The notes beneath the pieces were generated by a model. The model worked only from the letters and a program-made list of their open reading frames with translations. It did no database searches and had not been told where the DNA came from. From Psettodes erumei (taxonomy: Eukaryota > Chordata > Actinopteri > Pleuronectiformes > Psettodidae), in NCBI GenBank assembly GCA_016785225.1, contig JAFBJZ010000344.1, positions 1,489,501 through 1,553,500 on the forward strand: 64,000 nt of DNA, given 5' to 3'. Shown piece by piece: positions 13,524-26,677 of the stretch (its first letter is position 1; every line of letters starts with the position of its first letter). Made by a program: the position numbers and the translations under genes.

Positions 13524-14260
13524 TCATGTATGAGTGCAGGTCCTAGCATCTGTCTGTGACTGGTACCAACCTTGAGAGTCTGGAAGAGAGATGTTGTGGA
13601 AAGCCCACTGCAAGATGCCATCAAAGGAGCCCTCCTGAGATACAAAGAGCCAGAAAAGGCAAGTTTATTGTAGTAGTGTCTTGGAGATTAATGCACATCA
13701 ACTAAAATGAAAATACAATACAGTGTGTGAGAGAGGACCTTACGAATCTGCACACACAAAACAACACATCACATGACACGTCACTCCCCCTCACTCGCTG
13801 CGTGGCCCCTGAAGGCTGCATTTCACAAGGACACTCATTCCCTGTCTGTGCAATAAGAAGTGCAGCAGCCATCTTGTGTCTGACATGCATGACGGCATTC
13901 ATACCACATCAACATCTGTGGTATCGACATGCAACATGAGCCCCACTCACATCTCCCAGGATGGAGTCCAGGTTATCTTTGTAGAGGATGGGCTCAGGGG
14001 CCGAGGAGCTTGGGTTATGACTGAGTGTGCTTTGAACCACTGGGGTGAGCTAGAAACATACACACACAGGAGAGATTACAAAGATTACCCTCGGACATGT
14101 TCAGATGATGAAGGTTTACAGTATATATTCCATGTACAAGCACAGACTATTTAAACACATGTGGAGGCCCACCTGTGAGCTTCTGGATTCAGCCTCTTTC
14201 TCTGCAGAGCTCCCCAAAGGCCTGGGGCAGGACAAGCAGATGGATCTTCCTCTTGCAAAG

Positions 14261-14307
<47 letters not shown>

Positions 14308-17300
14308 GTGATTGAGTCAGACTATTCTCTCCGGTGTATAATGTTACTGTCAATCAATATGAAATTTTCAACACTCAAGAGGATTACATAGGAAGAGTTT
14401 CAGACCCTTTCACATGGCAACTTGAACTAATAACATGGGCTTTTCATGTAAAAAAAAAAAAAAAAGGAAAAAAAGAAATACTATCCAATAATTTCAAAAG
14501 AAAAACTTTTTGTGACAATGTGGCACTGAAAAGTTTAAAATTATTCATTTTTGATTTGATTTCTAATGGAAAAGCAACTTTTAATTTCTCATCAACAGTC
14601 AAAACAGGGACATAAAAAAGAGTGGAATAAATGGAGCTTCAAGAGATCCTTGCATTGATTGCATTTCAGATCTGAATCCCTGGTGGCATTTTGAGTTACA
14701 GTGCACATTATACTATATGCTCTGCTGCAGGGAGGGTAAGCACTCACTCTTGTGCACATCAGCACTTACACAAACCGGAATCTGCATGGCATTCACAAGA
14801 AGATTGCATGTACACAATTAATGAGGTTACAGTGACGCTGAGATTAGGATTTGCTTGTGGGAACTAAACATACCATAGACATTTTTTGTCATCCTCTAAA
14901 ATTGCTCCAATTTGTGAGTCTGTGAGTTTGTGAGTTGTACTTCTATTTAAGAGGAAGAGATGAGTGGATGTCTTACTTGGAAAGGAGGCAATGTACGTGG
15001 AAATGATCAAAACACTGCAGGCACTGAGTCAGATCTCCTCCTGTAAGGTGACAAACACCACACACCTCCCTCGCACCAGCCAGATCTCCACCTGAAAACT
15101 TGGATACACGTTTAATTCATTAAGCAGAAAAGCAAATAGCATTGACACAAAATTACTCATTGTTAAATGACCTATCAATAAAATGCTAAACTGGAAATGA
15201 AGATAAAATAAGAACTACATTCAGCATCTGGTCTTTACCTGGTTTCTGGCACTGGGCCCATTCATGGAAGCTGTGATGCTTGTGAGGGAGGAGGAGGACA
15301 ATGAGGAATAGAAGGAGTCTTCTGTGATGGAGGTACTGGAACTGGTGTTCATTTGCTGAGGCTGGGCCATGAGTGGCTGTAAAAAATATATATATTTTGA
15401 CCACGATCAGTGATAAAAAACAGTGAGCATTTCAGATGTGCAGGTAAGATGGCATTCATTTTACTGACAATTATATGCCCTTTCAGGCCATAAAATAAAA
15501 CATAGCAATAGCAATATCAGCAACATTTTACTATGAAAACATGAAACTTGTTGAAAAATTTTGGGTTTATTTTTCAGGGAACAGATAATTTCATGAGCTT
15601 TGTAACTCTGTAAATCATAAATCAATTGCTATCATCAAAAAAAAACATTAATATAACATTATACTTAATAATGGTTTGGAGAGTCTGTCATACAAAAACA
15701 GCACATATTCTTCCAAAATGTATCGTATAAACTTTCTTTTTTTCCTACATTTCTTTGAGTAGCTTACCTGTAAAGGTAGCTGAGCTTTCTCTATTTTCAC
15801 TCTGTTGCCGCAGCACAACTCACACTGCCAAGTGCCACTGCAGATAAAAAACTTAACATGACTGATTGATGATTGAAACTTCCTTTAAGGGGTTGAAAAA
15901 CAGTTCAAAGCATCCATGAGCACACATGCACATGCTGATATACTGGGGAGAAATTTCAGTGATTTGCATCTTTTATATTGTACGTGGGTATGGATGTGAG
16001 TGGCGGGTTGAGGCAGGTCAGATGAAAAGCTCGAGGACAACCATCACAACAAATCAGCTCCCCTCCATCCCTACACACTGCACACTCATCATCATTGTAG
16101 TGAGCCTAAAGAAAAACAAAAAGAGTGAGACAGAGAGAGAGAAAGAACATATAAGATATACATAAGGCAATTACACATGCACAGAGCAAGAGGAAAGCCA
16201 GGTGACTGACATTAAGTATGAAGGACCTTTACCATGCTGGTGGTTGTCTCTCCCTTGTGGTGAAATGTGGTCTTGGCAGCCTGAGACACAGACGCTGTAC
16301 TTGTCCCCTCTACTGGACCATGAGAGTAAAACTCCCCACCTTTGATGCATTTTCTGGTAGTTCCTGTTGAATGACAGTTGGGACTTCAGTGCTGATTTTT
16401 AAATAAAAACAAAGTTAGGGACAAGTTTGTTGCAGTTTAAGACAGAAATTTAGTGTTGATGCAAGACATATTGAGCAATATTTGAAAAAAAACAGAATTG
16501 AAATTTTAATTCCATGGCCTACCATCTGAACCAAACACCTGCTTGATATGGATCTTTTCTCTGGCTTCATGGCTGAGTGGTGGCTCAGTGGAGGAGGACA
16601 GGGTGACTCCTCTCTGAACAGAGGAGGACAATGCCTGCACACCTGTGGTAGAATTTGGTTTAACTATATTTGTAGCATATAGTAGAAAAAATATATATAT
16701 TACAATTAATTACTTACTCTTTCCAGATGGTAGCTGTGTGACTGGAGCTTCACTCTTCACTCTGTATAACTTCACTTTACCCACTGCTGCAAAAACACAA
16801 CATTATTTTTGACTTAATGTAAACCCATAAAACCAAATGATATTAAATCATAACAAATGTAATTGTGACCACCAGGAAGAATAACAGTGTCTTAAACTCA
16901 GTCTTTATCTTTATCTTGAAATACAATGGGCTATAGTGATTGATGTAATACTGTGAGAATACAGAGTCAGAACAGGTGTCTTATGAGAAACAACCTGGTC
17001 TGTCGCTTGTCTTTGCATGATGCTGTGAATCTTGATTGCGGGAGCTGGTGTCTCTATCCACATGGCTCCTCTTCTTTGCATGAGGAGTTTTGCCACCTTC
17101 AGAGGATCTCTTCTCACTCCTGGAACCTGCAGCATCAAAAAGAACAGTTATATTGGAGAATAAAGGCTGGGCTGGGATGTAAATCATTTTTAAATCAGTC
17201 TTAAAGGTTGTTGTTTCAGCTCTTCTTTTGTGCCCCTTTGTGATCTTAATGACAACTGATAGAACAGGAAAAAAAACTATTTCAACAACCATGAGGTTTT

Positions 17301-18002
17301 AAAGGCTCAAACTTTTTGACTTAACTCCAGCTACTTGAATAACAGAAGAATTATATAATGTATAGTACACAATTCCTCTCTTCTAAACCATTTGGTTCTG
17401 AGTATCATCATCAGTGAGCTTTCCACAACACCTGCATATCACATACTCAGGTGTGGGTTCGTGAGGAGTGTCTGCAGCTTGGGATAGCTGTCCAGGTTGT
17501 AGCCTTTGGTCACGTTGCTCCAGAAGGCCTGGATGGTGGATCTGCTCTGCTCCAGGATCCAGGACAGGAGCGAGTACATGGCCTTGTGGATCCCTTCTCT
17601 ACTCTCCTTCTCTATAGTGTCCTGCAGATTAACACAAACAGCAAGAAAGTACAGTACAGTAAAATCATATACTTCTAAAAACAGACATTTCAGGTTTATT
17701 CCAAATAAGTAGTCCATTAGGATATTTCTGTGGCAATTTAATGGAAATCCATCGCCTCATAAAAAAATTTACCGATGTGTAAAATATTAAATATGTGTAA
17801 AATTTCTCAATTTTTTCAGGTTGCACATATACAGTAATTGCTTTTTCTGTCTTACCTTTAGCAGTTGGTCAGTGATGATATTTTTGTCTGCCAAACCATA
17901 GACAAGAGGGAAAGGGTCGTCAACAGCCATTGCTATGTCTGTACGCAGCTCCCTCAGTAGGGAGCGAGGGTTTGTGTCCCTAAAAGCCTCCGCTCCGGAC
18001 AT
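13524..18002 (-). CDS. aire: Autoimmune regulator (AIRE)
   Basis: A chromatin reader that drives promiscuous expression of tissue antigens in medullary thymic epithelium. Thirteen exons, 5' to 3': 17856-18002, 17447-17621, 16995-17126, 16718-16786, 16523-16642, 16233-16363, 15984-16105, 15768-15837, 15239-15376, 14977-15091, 14173-14251, 13951-14049, 13524-13634. Exons 1-2 encode an HSR/CARD-like domain (RTDIAMAVDDPFPLVYGLAD, then LLSWILEQSRSTIQAFW). Exon 3 has a basic AKKR stretch, a possible nuclear signal. Exons 5-6 carry a short SAND-like segment (IHIKQVFGSDG, RKCIKGGEFYS). Exons 7-8 are PHD1 (CAVC, CCDGCPRAFHLTC, CELC), and exons 10-11 PHD2 (CGVC, CLQCFDHFHVHC, CLSC). The end (NLDSILGD, GSFDGILQWAF) matches the AIRE C-terminus. 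Phases agree except between exons 9 and 10, where one base is unaccounted for. The product is about 502 aa, near the vertebrate length. Confidence 0.93.
14262..14297. repeat. (AC)n microsatellite at an aire 3' splice site
   Basis: About 18 AC units on the plus strand. In the aire transcript this is a (UG)n tract ending 8 bases before the AG that opens the exon at 14173-14251, so it occupies the polypyrimidine-tract position. Confidence 0.9.
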
Positions 18003-20402
18003 GATCCGCTATAATTACAGAGTGACCAACACCCGAGATCATACAAGTGGTAGCTTGGATGTAAGAGGTGTGTCCTACCCAGGGAGGGAAATGCATTGTT
18101 TTGTGCTGACTGGATATGCAGGATATACTGAATTCTTTGTGCTCAAAACCATCTCTCAAAAACAAATATTCATAATGCCAGAATAGAGCAATGCTGTTTA
18201 TTGGCTGGCTGAGACTTTCAGAAACTCCACACTGAAGTTTTCACCCTTGGGGAAACTCAAGGAAGGCCACCCCTCCCCACCATCCTGTCCCTGTGGACTT
18301 CATCGATCCACTAACAGCATTAACTGCCTCCGTCTGCCTGTTGAACCCTCAGGGGGATCAGATGATGTGCTGTCAGTCCAGGGGAATACCTGTGCTCTTT
18401 CATCAGGAGAGTGACCTGGCATGTCACAGTGACAGTTTTTGTTTTAAAAGGTTCTTTCCATCTTAACTTCCCCCTAACTATCAAATTTTCAGACACTGAC
18501 TCACTGCATTTAGTTAAGGATAAGTGTTACACTGTCATCGTGTCACTTCTCACTGAATAAAGTATACTTTTAGCAATTCTCTCATAAAATAGTTCAGTAA
18601 GGAACTCCATGGTTCTAGCCTTCATATCAAAGAACCTTTGGCAAGATTATTTCCTGCCTTCTGCTAAATATGTTAGCCTTTTGCCCATGATGTCTGCGGT
18701 AACTCAATTTCAGCCAAGCCAGGTTGGTAGCACTCTTCTTCAGACATGTTTCTTGCACATTTGCTAACTCTGTGTCTTCAGCATGAGCATTTTGACATAA
18801 GATACCTGCATGTGTCCGTTGGATACAAAAGATCCCACTGTTAAATATCAGTTAAAGAAGCTAGTTAATTAAACTAATAAAATGTCAATTAAGAGTTCAG
18901 TGATTTGGGAAACACTCTTATTCTTCTGTTCAAAAACAAACATTATATGTGCTGTGTAAACAAAGACCAGGCTAAATGTTAGTAGTTGACAAAACTGTAA
19001 CTTTTTACTTAATAAATGTTGCTTGGTTTTAGTCTACATGTCTTTTCTTTCTATTATGTCTTCTTATTAGATTGGGAATGCTTCCCTTCTACTCTTGATG
19101 CTAGTGAAGACATGCACTGTGTTAACTTAGGCAGCCTATGTATTCATTTTTGTCACTACACAAACATCAATTTGCCTAATATTTAACAATGCTGCTAACT
19201 GCTGAGTCTTATTAGGTCTTATTCTTAGGCCCATACATTTTCTGTGTATGTCTTATTTAAAATGTAGCCATGATGTGGTTAAAAACATAGAAACCTGATG
19301 AGTAAAATCGTACCAAAACCTGTCCCCTTCTGTTACACTCTTTTATATAATAAAATCACATATTTAATTAGTAAAAAGTGGACATCAAATTCAAGATAAC
19401 ATTCAATACTGTAGACCAATTCGCTGCGAGGTGAATGTAGATGGTTAGGAGAGTGAAGCCCTTTAATCTGTAATTTATTAATCATTAAACATTATTACAT
19501 TATTCATACTGGTGAACAAGGACCACTTCTACAGAGGGACGTTCACAACATACATATTACATTATTATACAGTGCAGTGCATTACAGTGGATCGTTATAT
19601 GTGTATTACCGGGATGGAGGGATGGGGAGACTAGGAGGAGAGAAGGGATACAGGGAGGAAAGGAGGCAAGGAGAGGAGTGGTTTGCGGGAGGGGGAAGTT
19701 GTGATAGTAAGTTGTCTTTTTATTACTTCTTTTTTTTTTAAACACAGTACAGTTTGTTCTATAAAAGTTAAACCCATAGAGAGATAGAGTGCCACATTTT
19801 CACAGCTACTGTTAGGTGAACCTACTGGAAGTTGACTCTTTGTGGGAATATCAAATGAGATAACGTTTCGTCATGAGATGCTATAGAGAGATGCTATAAA
19901 ACATTCTAAGATAGTCACCCTGCTTCCAGAGTGTGCAGACCCTGGATGGCAGGCCAAAAGGTCAAAGGTCAAAGATCAGATCAGCGTGCATGCGTGCTGC
20001 AGACATTCAGACGTGTTCGGCCCCCACCACTATTTCTCCTTCTATGTTTAGGCATCATTTTTGGTGCTTTCCCTTTTTATATATAAAAAATACAAAACAT
20101 AACAGCGAAAAGAATTCCGTTGGTTGTCCTGTTGCTCTGCCTTTTTCATTTAACCAAAACTGTTTTTTGTTTGTTTTCATGTCAATTTTTTTTCTTTCCT
20201 TTTCACTGCCGGTCACTTACATATTGACAAAGTATACAATATTTTACAACTGAACAAGACTGAGAGATAACATTTGATTTGTCCAATCAGATACAAGGCC
20301 CAGATCCTATATCCAATTAGAGAAGTCAACTGGAAGCTAACCAGTAGTAAGCAACACAACAAGCCTATGGTGTGAAGGGAGCTGTCCGATAGCAGCTCTG
20401 CA
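18003..20402. other. aire 5' flank and probable rab6b 3' UTR
   Basis: No coding sequence is seen. The right part is probably the rab6b 3' UTR: minus-strand AATAAA hexamers occur at 19719-19724 and 19474-19479. A purine-rich stretch at 19611-19700 reads as a C/U-rich tract in the rab6b transcript. The left part (18003 to about 18300) is the likely aire promoter or 5' UTR; I see no convincing TATA or CpG signature there. Confidence 0.45.
19474..19479 (-). terminator. Candidate rab6b poly(A) signal (AATAAA)
   Basis: A canonical hexamer on the minus strand, about 0.93 kb beyond the rab6b stop codon. A second AATAAA at 19719-19724 is an alternative. Usage cannot be decided from sequence. Confidence 0.35.
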
Positions 20403-23400
20403 TTAACATGAGCACCCACCCTCGGGGACAGTAGGCTCTGCTGGTTTGTCCAGCTTGATGTCAATCACTGGGAATTGTCCAGTTTAGGAAAAAGTTTGGA
20501 AGCTGAAAAGAAAATCACATATTATAACCAGACATGTCACAGTCAACCGGATAAAACTGATTTCATGTAATATTGGCAGACTGGGAACAGGAAAACACCC
20601 TTTATTTATGCAATACTCTTGGATCCTCGAAATGGTTTAAACAATATGATCATTTTAAAAATCATAAACATGCCATTTTCTTACATGTCCCAGGCAACAG
20701 TAATTTATAATAAAAGTAATTGTACAAGTAAATTTTACTAGTAAATATATTAAAAATTTTGAGATAAATAATACCATCACTAATTTCGTTTTAATGCTGG
20801 CATCATGTCAATGCAGCAATTATATTGCTGTGATAGATACATCATAATAATAATGTTGCTATTCAGTACATCTAGATGCACTGAATAGTTACTTTATTTG
20901 GAAGCTATAATCTAAAGAAAAGCATTATCTACTTTTTAAATCTATTTTTAAAATGTAAGAAAACAAATATTGTATATACTATAGAAGACTCTCTACAGTC
21001 AGTCCTTCTCCACCCTCCATCACACATCCCCAGCATGTGTTATTTCCTATACAGCCATTATGTGGTGCTATACCTGTACATCAACACTATCTGCCTGGCT
21101 CTATGCTTTTCTTCTCTATTAAATGAATAAGGTTTAATTGCTCATGCCTTGGTAGACAGTATGCTGGCCAGTTCTGTTTGCTACAGTGCCAGCAACCACT
21201 AAGAGATTAAAAATAAGATGCCTTTTTCTCAGCTGTTTGGCTCTCGCCACAGTGAGTCACAGTGGCTGTAAAGGATACTGCCTTCAGGATTTGCATCGTC
21301 CAAGCTTTCCATTCCGGGTAGGGCTGCTGCAACCCGACGGAACAGCTAGTAGGAGGGAAGAGGAGAGGCAGAGTAAGGGGAGGAGAGAGGATATAGAGAG
21401 AGGAGAGAATGAGAGGACAAACCCAAGTGGACAGCAGGAGCAAGAAGTTTACATTTGTGTATGATGTATGCCCTTTTGAAGTGTTGGATCATTAAATTCT
21501 TGGGCAGTGGTGGCGTAAGTTTTCATAACCTTTGATAAAGATAAATGCTAGAGTTGTAGCTGTAGATATTTACTGTTAAGCTGAAAGAAAAATGGAGTGG
21601 AGGACAAAGTATAACATCTTCTTCAGAACTGTGTTGGAGCAAAACTGGCATGAAATGGAAATACTTAAGTACTTTGAATTTGTACTTATGTGCAATACTA
21701 TACTGTACTGAAATCTAGTACTGTTTTATTACAATGTATATTTACACCTAATACATGTCATTACCCCATGTTGGTTGGTGATCACCTTGGAGGGACAAAG
21801 AGATGGCAGAGAATCTGAGAGAAAACTGATGGCCAAAAACTCTGTGAAATATGGTAAAACTGCAGGCATCACCTGTTTGACATTGCAGCCGGTTTTGGCA
21901 CTGGTCTCGATGAACATGACGTTCAGCTCTTTGGCTCTCTGTTCTCCTTCCTCAATCGTGATTTGCCTGCAGGAGGACAATTGGGCCAGACTCAGCATCC
22001 TGATGCTGGCTAATTTATTCAAAACTGTTGTGCTGCTTTTTAACAATACGCTTTCTGTTTAGTTAACAAAATATATCCATGTCAAAGATCATGTTAACTG
22101 TAGCTGAATGTCTGTTATGAACAATGGCTGACACACTCACCTCTTCTCTTCCAGATCTGTTTTATTCCCAACTAACATAATGATGACATCACTTCCTCTC
22201 TCTGTCCTGACATCATCGATCCATTTGCAGGTCTGCTGGAATGAGTTCACATCTGGGAAAACCAGACCTTAATCTTATATCCAGTCTTTTTTGTCTTTAT
22301 GATATTTGTAATAATGCTTCTTGACTGCACTTTGATTTAAAAGACATTAAAACATACAGTATAGCACAACGCATGCATGCACGAGGTATATTAGCAGGTT
22401 GATGCTCACTTGTAATGTCATAGACCACCACAGCTACTGTAGAGTCTCGTATGTAGCTTGGGATGAGGCTCCTGAAACGTTCCTGTCCAGCTGTGTCCCA
22501 CAGCTGGAGTCTTACCTGCATGTGAACAATGACAGACACGTATTCCTTCAGCAGCTGTTTCAAAAACATACTACATATAAACCTTACAGATGCAAAAGCC
22601 TTGTAAGTAAAGGGAAAAACCAGTATCAGTGCGTGTGCAGGCTGGCAGAGCATAATATCCTGACAAAGAAATAGTGTTAATTCTAGCTAAAGTAGATGAT
22701 CCATAGAAAGGCTTTGACTTCTTAGGACAAGAAAAGCCAAAGCATCACCAAAGGTTATTTCTGGCTACTACTACCAGAAATAAGGTTAATCATGTTAGGG
22801 TGTGAGGGAGCAGTAATTAAGCAAATCAAATCAAGGATTAGTCAAAACAGAGTGGAAACTGGGACATTTCTTCAGGATGTCGACTGACTAAAACCGTACA
22901 AGCACAAATACACAAATCCATTTTGTATGCGTGTATCCACATGTGAATGTTCAATCAAGGCTTCCTACTGTTCGGTCTTCCAGGTACATCGTCTTTGATA
23001 GGAAGTCAATTCCAATGGTTGCCTGTGGTGGAGAAAGACCAACAGCAGGAAAAAGAACTGTCAGTAAAACCTGGGCTCTTAAAGCTAAATGTCTCCCTGC
23101 ACCATCTATCGTCCTCAGCAGAGTGAATATTGTTAAATAAGAGGAAAATACAAAAAGCTGTTAAGAGAGGAAAAAGAGCCAATAAGCAGTGAAATTGAAT
23201 CAGACTGAAAAACTAATTTCATTTGTCATGCCCTCAGGACTCAATCATTCAGACTTCCTATCTACTTAACTTCTGAGAAAGGAGAGGGAATTAATCCTCA
23301 GTATTCTCTTTCGAAGAGTCTAATATTGTGTATTTCATTTTGATCATTGCACTGACAACATTCACCATAAGACATAATTCAGGGAAACTCATTTTACATG

Positions 23401-26078
23401 GACCCTGATTGTTATTTGTTTATGACCATCAAAACTCTGTCATTGTGACATCATTCAGTTATTAATTACCCACTATTACAACATAAAAGGCTTGGTATAT
23501 TGTAAAACCACAGTGTGATTATTCCCATCATTGTTTTTATTCAAATCTAACATTTGAGAACAGTGGGTAGACAAACCATTATATTTCATCAAATATTAAA
23601 AAGCTAAGCAAAACTCACACTACCACCATCACTTCTTAAATATGGTAATTAACCATATCTGTCATCATACCATGCATATCATACATTCAATTCTTCTAAA
23701 TAATTTTTTAGGTTTCCTGATGTTTATATTTCTGGAATTGGTCCAAAATCTTACCTGATATGTGTTGTCGAAACTGTCATACATGAATCTGGTGATGAGA
23801 GATGTTTTCCCCACTGGAACAGAGCACACAGGTGTCAATTTCTTTTAGTAAACTGTGTCAATACATTGATAAACAATTTCCCGAATAAATAATATGATGA
23901 TGTGAAAACTGATTCAGGGGTTCAAAGGATGAAAATAAAAATTCATCAATTGATAACTTACATTTTGGAGGATTCTTCCCTTTGAGACAACAACATACAT
24001 TTCATTGCAAAGCAAATAAAACTAAATATTCTGCATTGGGTATGGTGTGGAAAATGTCTATATTGACTTAAAGTGACCTCATCAAACACTGATTTCATGA
24101 CAGCATGAATATAGCTTTCCAAAAACATCTTAATATGCAACTATTTTGAGTAAAGTAAGAAGAAACCTCCCAAAAATGTCCCTGTTCCAGACTCTCAAAT
24201 GTTGTCATATATCAAAGTAAACTGAATATCTTTGGGTCTTAGACTCCTCATCTGACAAAACAAGCAATTTAAAGATGCATCCTCAACCTTTACAAAACCA
24301 AAACAGGCATTTTTCACTACTTTCAGACATGCTATGGACAAAACACTCAATTTAATCAAAAGAATAAACAGCATATAATTAAAATGTTTGTATGCAGTAG
24401 CCCTAGACATCATTTTTTCACACTGTCAAGTAAAAGCATAGTGAGGACACTGTCAAATATGGAATAAATTTGATGGTGACACAATGCTGGTACTGGAAAA
24501 TGACTAAGCATATGAGGTTAGACTTGTATTCCCTAAATCTTGAAAACATGTATGAAGAAGATACGCTTAGGTGGAAAAACAATGTTTGGAGTTTATAAAT
24601 GATATATAATGACCAGAAAGGCGGAGAGCCATCCCATAGCTCGACAGACACAAAACAGATAAAGACCCGAGACATGCAGCAGTTTTGACAAACCCAGATG
24701 GTGACTTTTCCATAAAGATCGAGGTGAGCCGAGTGAGCTCCATTTTTATTTACATTCCACCAGCACCACCATCTTTAGCACCATTTTACATCAAATCTAC
24801 ACACATGAGTGAGGACAGGACTTGTCCTGCAGGCCCTCATGCAGAGTCTATGCAGACAGCAGTAGTTTTGAAGCCTGCCATGGGCAGTGGCCACGCCAGG
24901 CCTCGTTTCAGCACCATGGACAGAAACATTGCAGTGCAGGCCACACAAACACCCATGGAGGCTTTTAGTCGCCATACAACATCCTCAAAGACGTGCAGCA
25001 CACACCGGCACACACGCACGCACACACACATTAAAGCATCACATTGTAAGGCGCAACCCCCCCCACCCCACCCCCCGGTGAAGCTGCTGTCATATTAGGC
25101 CTAATTATGTGCATTGTGGTCTTTTTGCTACTGTATTTTACGGGATGTGAGCTGCCTCTGCTGCCACTCTGGACGTCTGATGTCTGAACACGTATACGGG
25201 CTGTTTCACCGCGCTGAGCCACTATCGATCAGCACCTCCTGAATTTGTGCCATCACATCAAACCACGTACACAGCCCATTCCAATACGTGAAGAGATGGC
25301 TTATTTAGTATATAGTATAACGTTCTTGCGTTGTCAAGCCTGCTTTTATTTGATTCTTTATTAGACCGAACCGGAGACTGCGAGATTTAGAGATGCTACC
25401 GACATCGCCAGCCTAGGGTGTGTCCCGAACTGACACATGGGGACTGTTTATTATCTTCTCTTTAGAAAAAAAAAACAACCCACATACACACAGATTGGTG
25501 AAACAAATAGACGCTGATTTATAATGAAGTAAAGGATTGTCACTCCTAAGCAATGTAAATTGAATAAAAACAATTATCTGGAAACATGGCTGTGCATATT
25601 TGTCGGTCACTGCAGCACATCAAAACATCCGAATCCATATCGCCCGCTATGATGCAAAATATGCCAATTTGCGACAACTAAATATTTCTCAAGGATATTG
25701 AGAACAATAAGAGTTTAATTTTGGGTGATCACAATGGTTATATTTAATCCAAGGGTGAAGTTTATGTGCATGCGTTTTTTTCTTTTCTTTTTTTTGTCTT
25801 CCTCGGTTAATCACATTTTCTACAGTCACAGATTGTGCCAGGAGCAACATGGGCGTCAGACACACCAGAGCCAGCCAAGCACCTTGTCTTGGTTCAGCTA
25901 AAAGTTCTAAATCAACACCGTTACATACATGGCCTTCAACATATAGCTGCGCATGTTTGGCATTTAGGGGAGGGTAAACCCAAACCTCCCCCTCAAGCAC
26001 TGACTCACCGCTCTGCTCTCCCAAAAACACGAGTTTAAATTTCCTCAGGGGGTTCCCCAAATCTCCTCCAGCTGACAT
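20403..26078 (-). CDS. rab6b: Rab6B GTPase
   Basis: A small GTPase for Golgi retrograde and neuronal vesicle traffic. Eight coding exons: 26009-26078, 23755-23813, 22969-23022, 22410-22515, 22141-22252, 21873-21966, 21279-21345, 20403-20467. They sum to 627 nt with every phase agreeing, giving 208 aa, the usual length. The start [20 protein letters not shown] matches Rab6B. The P-loop GEQSVGKTS (20-28) spans exons 1-2; [15 protein letters not shown] and ETSAKTG follow. The prenylated tail ends GGCSC. Rab6B rather than Rab6A is chosen from the MSAGGD start, [14 protein letters not shown] and the IDIKLDKP tail. Small departures from the human protein as I recall it: NKTDLEEK instead of the ADK form, and TGCNVKQ instead of TGYNVKQ. 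An in-frame ATG seven codons upstream (26099) would give an extension not typical of the family. Which fish paralogue this is cannot be decided. Confidence 0.94.
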
Positions 26079-26227
26079 GATGGCAGATAAAGAGCTCAAC
26101 GCGGATTATTTTTATATGTTCTTGTCGCTCGGCGTCTCCTCCGTCGCTGGTGCGCAGGGGGATCCTCCTCTCCTCACAGAAAGATGGGAATGCAGCTCAG
26201 CATCCTCCTGTCATTTTAGGGAGCTTG

Positions 26228-26276
26228 TGCGCCTGCGCGACCTCACCTATTTCAGTCCCTCACCTTTCTATTGGAC
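26228..26276 (-). promoter_or_regulatory. Candidate rab6b core promoter
   Basis: About 150-200 bp upstream of the rab6b ATG. TGCGCCTGCGC (26228-26238) resembles the NRF1 palindrome with one mismatch. ATTGG at 26270-26274 is a CCAAT box in rab6b orientation. Both are typical of TATA-less housekeeping or neuronal promoters. Inferred from motifs and position only. Confidence 0.4.
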
Positions 26277-26280
26277 CTGA

Positions 26281-26677
26281 AACTGAACAGTTTTAATATA
26301 ACAAATAAAAGGTAATGAGATAGCAAATGAAGGCAAATAAAAGTATGGTCGATTCTAGTATTTTGTACAATATTCATTTTTTAAAAATTTTATATTTTTC
26401 CACATTTGCAGCTGAAACATTGTTTAGGAGTAGGAGCAGTGACTTGGACATTTGGTGGTTGATTTTATATGAATTGTTTTATCATATTTCTAAAATTTCT
26501 CTCGCTCTCTCTTTTTGATGAACATGAACACTACCAACATATTTGATTGAAGATAGCATGTATCGTTTTTCTATGGCCAAATATACTGTATATTAATGAT
26601 GGCTGTATATCAATACTGTATTCTCAAAATTCTAACATTATTCAGTGGGGGATAAAATGCCCCATTTATCCAGAAGA
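26281..26677. other. Short gap between rab6b promoter and espnl 3' end
   Basis: AT-rich sequence without a recognisable gene. It would hold the 3' UTR of the espin-like gene; no canonical minus-strand AATAAA is obvious. Confidence 0.5.

Noticed and set aside
14116..14304. Cys-Val repeat 'proteins' over AC tracts (also near 29500, 32100 and 61690)
   Set aside because: These are translations of (AC)n/(GT)n microsatellites, not genes.
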